Source of the DNA: Methylotenera sp.
Lineage (GTDB): Bacteria > Pseudomonadota > Gammaproteobacteria > Burkholderiales > Methylophilaceae
DNA length: 64,000 nt
Direction of reading: 5' to 3'
Assembly: GCA_009693255.1 (NCBI GenBank)
Contig: SHXQ01000003.1
Coordinates: forward strand, 62,001-126,000
Below the pieces are notes generated by a model that worked only from the letters and a program-made list of their open reading frames with translations, searched no databases and was not told the DNA's origin. Positions 62,956 to 64,000 of the stretch are shown here, piece by piece; the first letter of the stretch is position 1; each line of letters begins with the position of its first letter. Made by a program: the position numbers and the translations under genes.

Positions 62956-64000
62956 TTGAATAGTTTATTTCAACCTAATCGCCCAATCGCGCCACTCGCT
63001 GAAAGATTACGCCCCAAAACTTTAGATGAGGTAGTGGGGCAGTCTCATCTTTTAGGTGAAAGTAAGCCACTGCGTTTGGCATTTCAATCCGGAAAATTAC
63101 CTTCTATGATTTTATGGGGCCCGCCAGGCGTAGGTAAAACTACCTTGGCACGCTTAATTGCCAATACGGCAGATGCTGATTTTATTCCACTGTCTGCCGT
63201 ATTATCTGGCATTAAAGACATTCGCGACGCGGTAGAGCGTGCCGAACTCACCTTGCAACAACATGGCCGTAAAACTATATTATTTGTGGATGAGGTGCAT
63301 CGCTTCAATAAAGGCCAGCAAGATGCATTTTTACCTTTTGTTGAAAGTGGACTCATTACCTTTATTGGTGCAACCACTGAAAACCCTTCCTTTGAAGTCA
63401 ATAGTGCCTTATTAAGTCGTTCGCAGGTGTTTGTATTGAATGCATTATCTGAGCCAGAGTTAGGCTTATTACTGCAGCGTGCACAGGATTTGGTAGCGAC
63501 AAATATCAGTATGGCGGATGAAGTGCGTGAACAAGTTATTGCTTATGCAGATGGCGATGCCAGACGCTTACTTAATTTTGTTGAAGGTTTGTTTAATGCG
63601 GCCGAAGGTGCGGCAGTTAATGAAATTGATGAGGCGTTTTTACAAACCACGATGGCCAGTAAGCTGAGGCGTTTTGATAAAGGTGGTGAAGCCTTTTATG
63701 ACCAAATTTCAGCGCTACATAAATCGGTGCGTGGCTCAAACCCTGATGCAGCGTTATATTGGTTTTTACGCATGATAGATGGTGGGGTAGACCCATTGTA
63801 CTTAGGGCGGCGCATTGTGCGCATGGCGATTGAAGACGTGGGTTTGGCTGACCCGCGAGCGCAAAGTATGGCACTTGAAGCTTGCCAAATTTTTGAACGA
63901 TTAGGCTCGCCAGAAGGGGAGTTAGCGCTGTCTAATGCGGTGATTTATTTAGCGGTGGCAGCTAAAAGTAATGCGTCTTATCACGCCTATAACCAAGCTA
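62956..64000 (+). CDS. rarA: Replication-associated recombination protein A (RarA/MgsA), 3' truncated by window edge
   Basis: Open frame from TTG 62956: NSLFQPNRPIAPLAERLRPKTLDEVVGQSHLL...MILWGPPGVGKTTLARLIA...FVDEVHRFNKGQQDAFLP; absent from the ORF track on + because no stop lies within the window. Confidence 0.95.
   Translation, partial: MNSLFQPNRPIAPLAERLRPKTLDEVVGQSHLLGESKPLRLAFQSGKLPSMILWGPPGVGKTTLARLIANTADADFIPLSAVLSGIKDIRDAVERAELTLQQHGRKTILFVDEVHRFNKGQQDAFLPFVESGLITFIGATTENPSFEVNSALLSRSQVFVLNALSEPELGLLLQRAQDLVATNISMADEVREQVIAYADGDARRLLNFVEGLFNAAEGAAVNEIDEAFLQTTMASKLRRFDKGGEAFYDQISALHKSVRGSNPDAALYWFLRMIDGGVDPLYLGRRIVRMAIEDVGLADPRAQSMALEACQIFERLGSPEGELALSNAVIYLAVAAKSNASYHAYNQA

Overview
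The window reads as a betaproteobacterial chromosome, probably a methylotroph of the Methylophilaceae type. That taxonomic guess is an inference from gene content and order; I ran no search. Most of it is dense core gene content: rlmN-rodZ-ispG-hisS-(oppDF-like)-yfgM-bamB-der; bamD/rluD/pgeF; rimO; gltX; hfq-hflX-hflK-hflC-DUF2065-hisZ-purA; a four-gene tetrahydromethanopterin (H4MPT)-type cofactor block; ompA; ubiG-gph; recR-ybaB-dnaX with an SRP RNA gene upstream; a cysI-DUF934-cysH-cysD-cysN assimilatory sulfate block with cysB; fhs; moaD-moaE; a Lon-like protease; ispD-ispF; trxB; ftsK-lolA-rarA. I found no CRISPR array, prophage, IS element, rRNA or tRNA that I could support. I do not see a clearly new biological system. 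The most interesting signals are: (1) an M48-like secreted metalloprotease split by an apparent single-base insertion exactly before its HExxH motif; (2) a deletion scar fusing remnants of a two-partner-secretion transporter and a FecR-domain protein; (3) the H4MPT biosynthesis block, which includes poorly characterised families, placed directly after purA; (4) an SRP RNA gene missing from the ORF track; (5) decayed, GGDEF-protein-like coding debris upstream of it; plus several smaller oddities.
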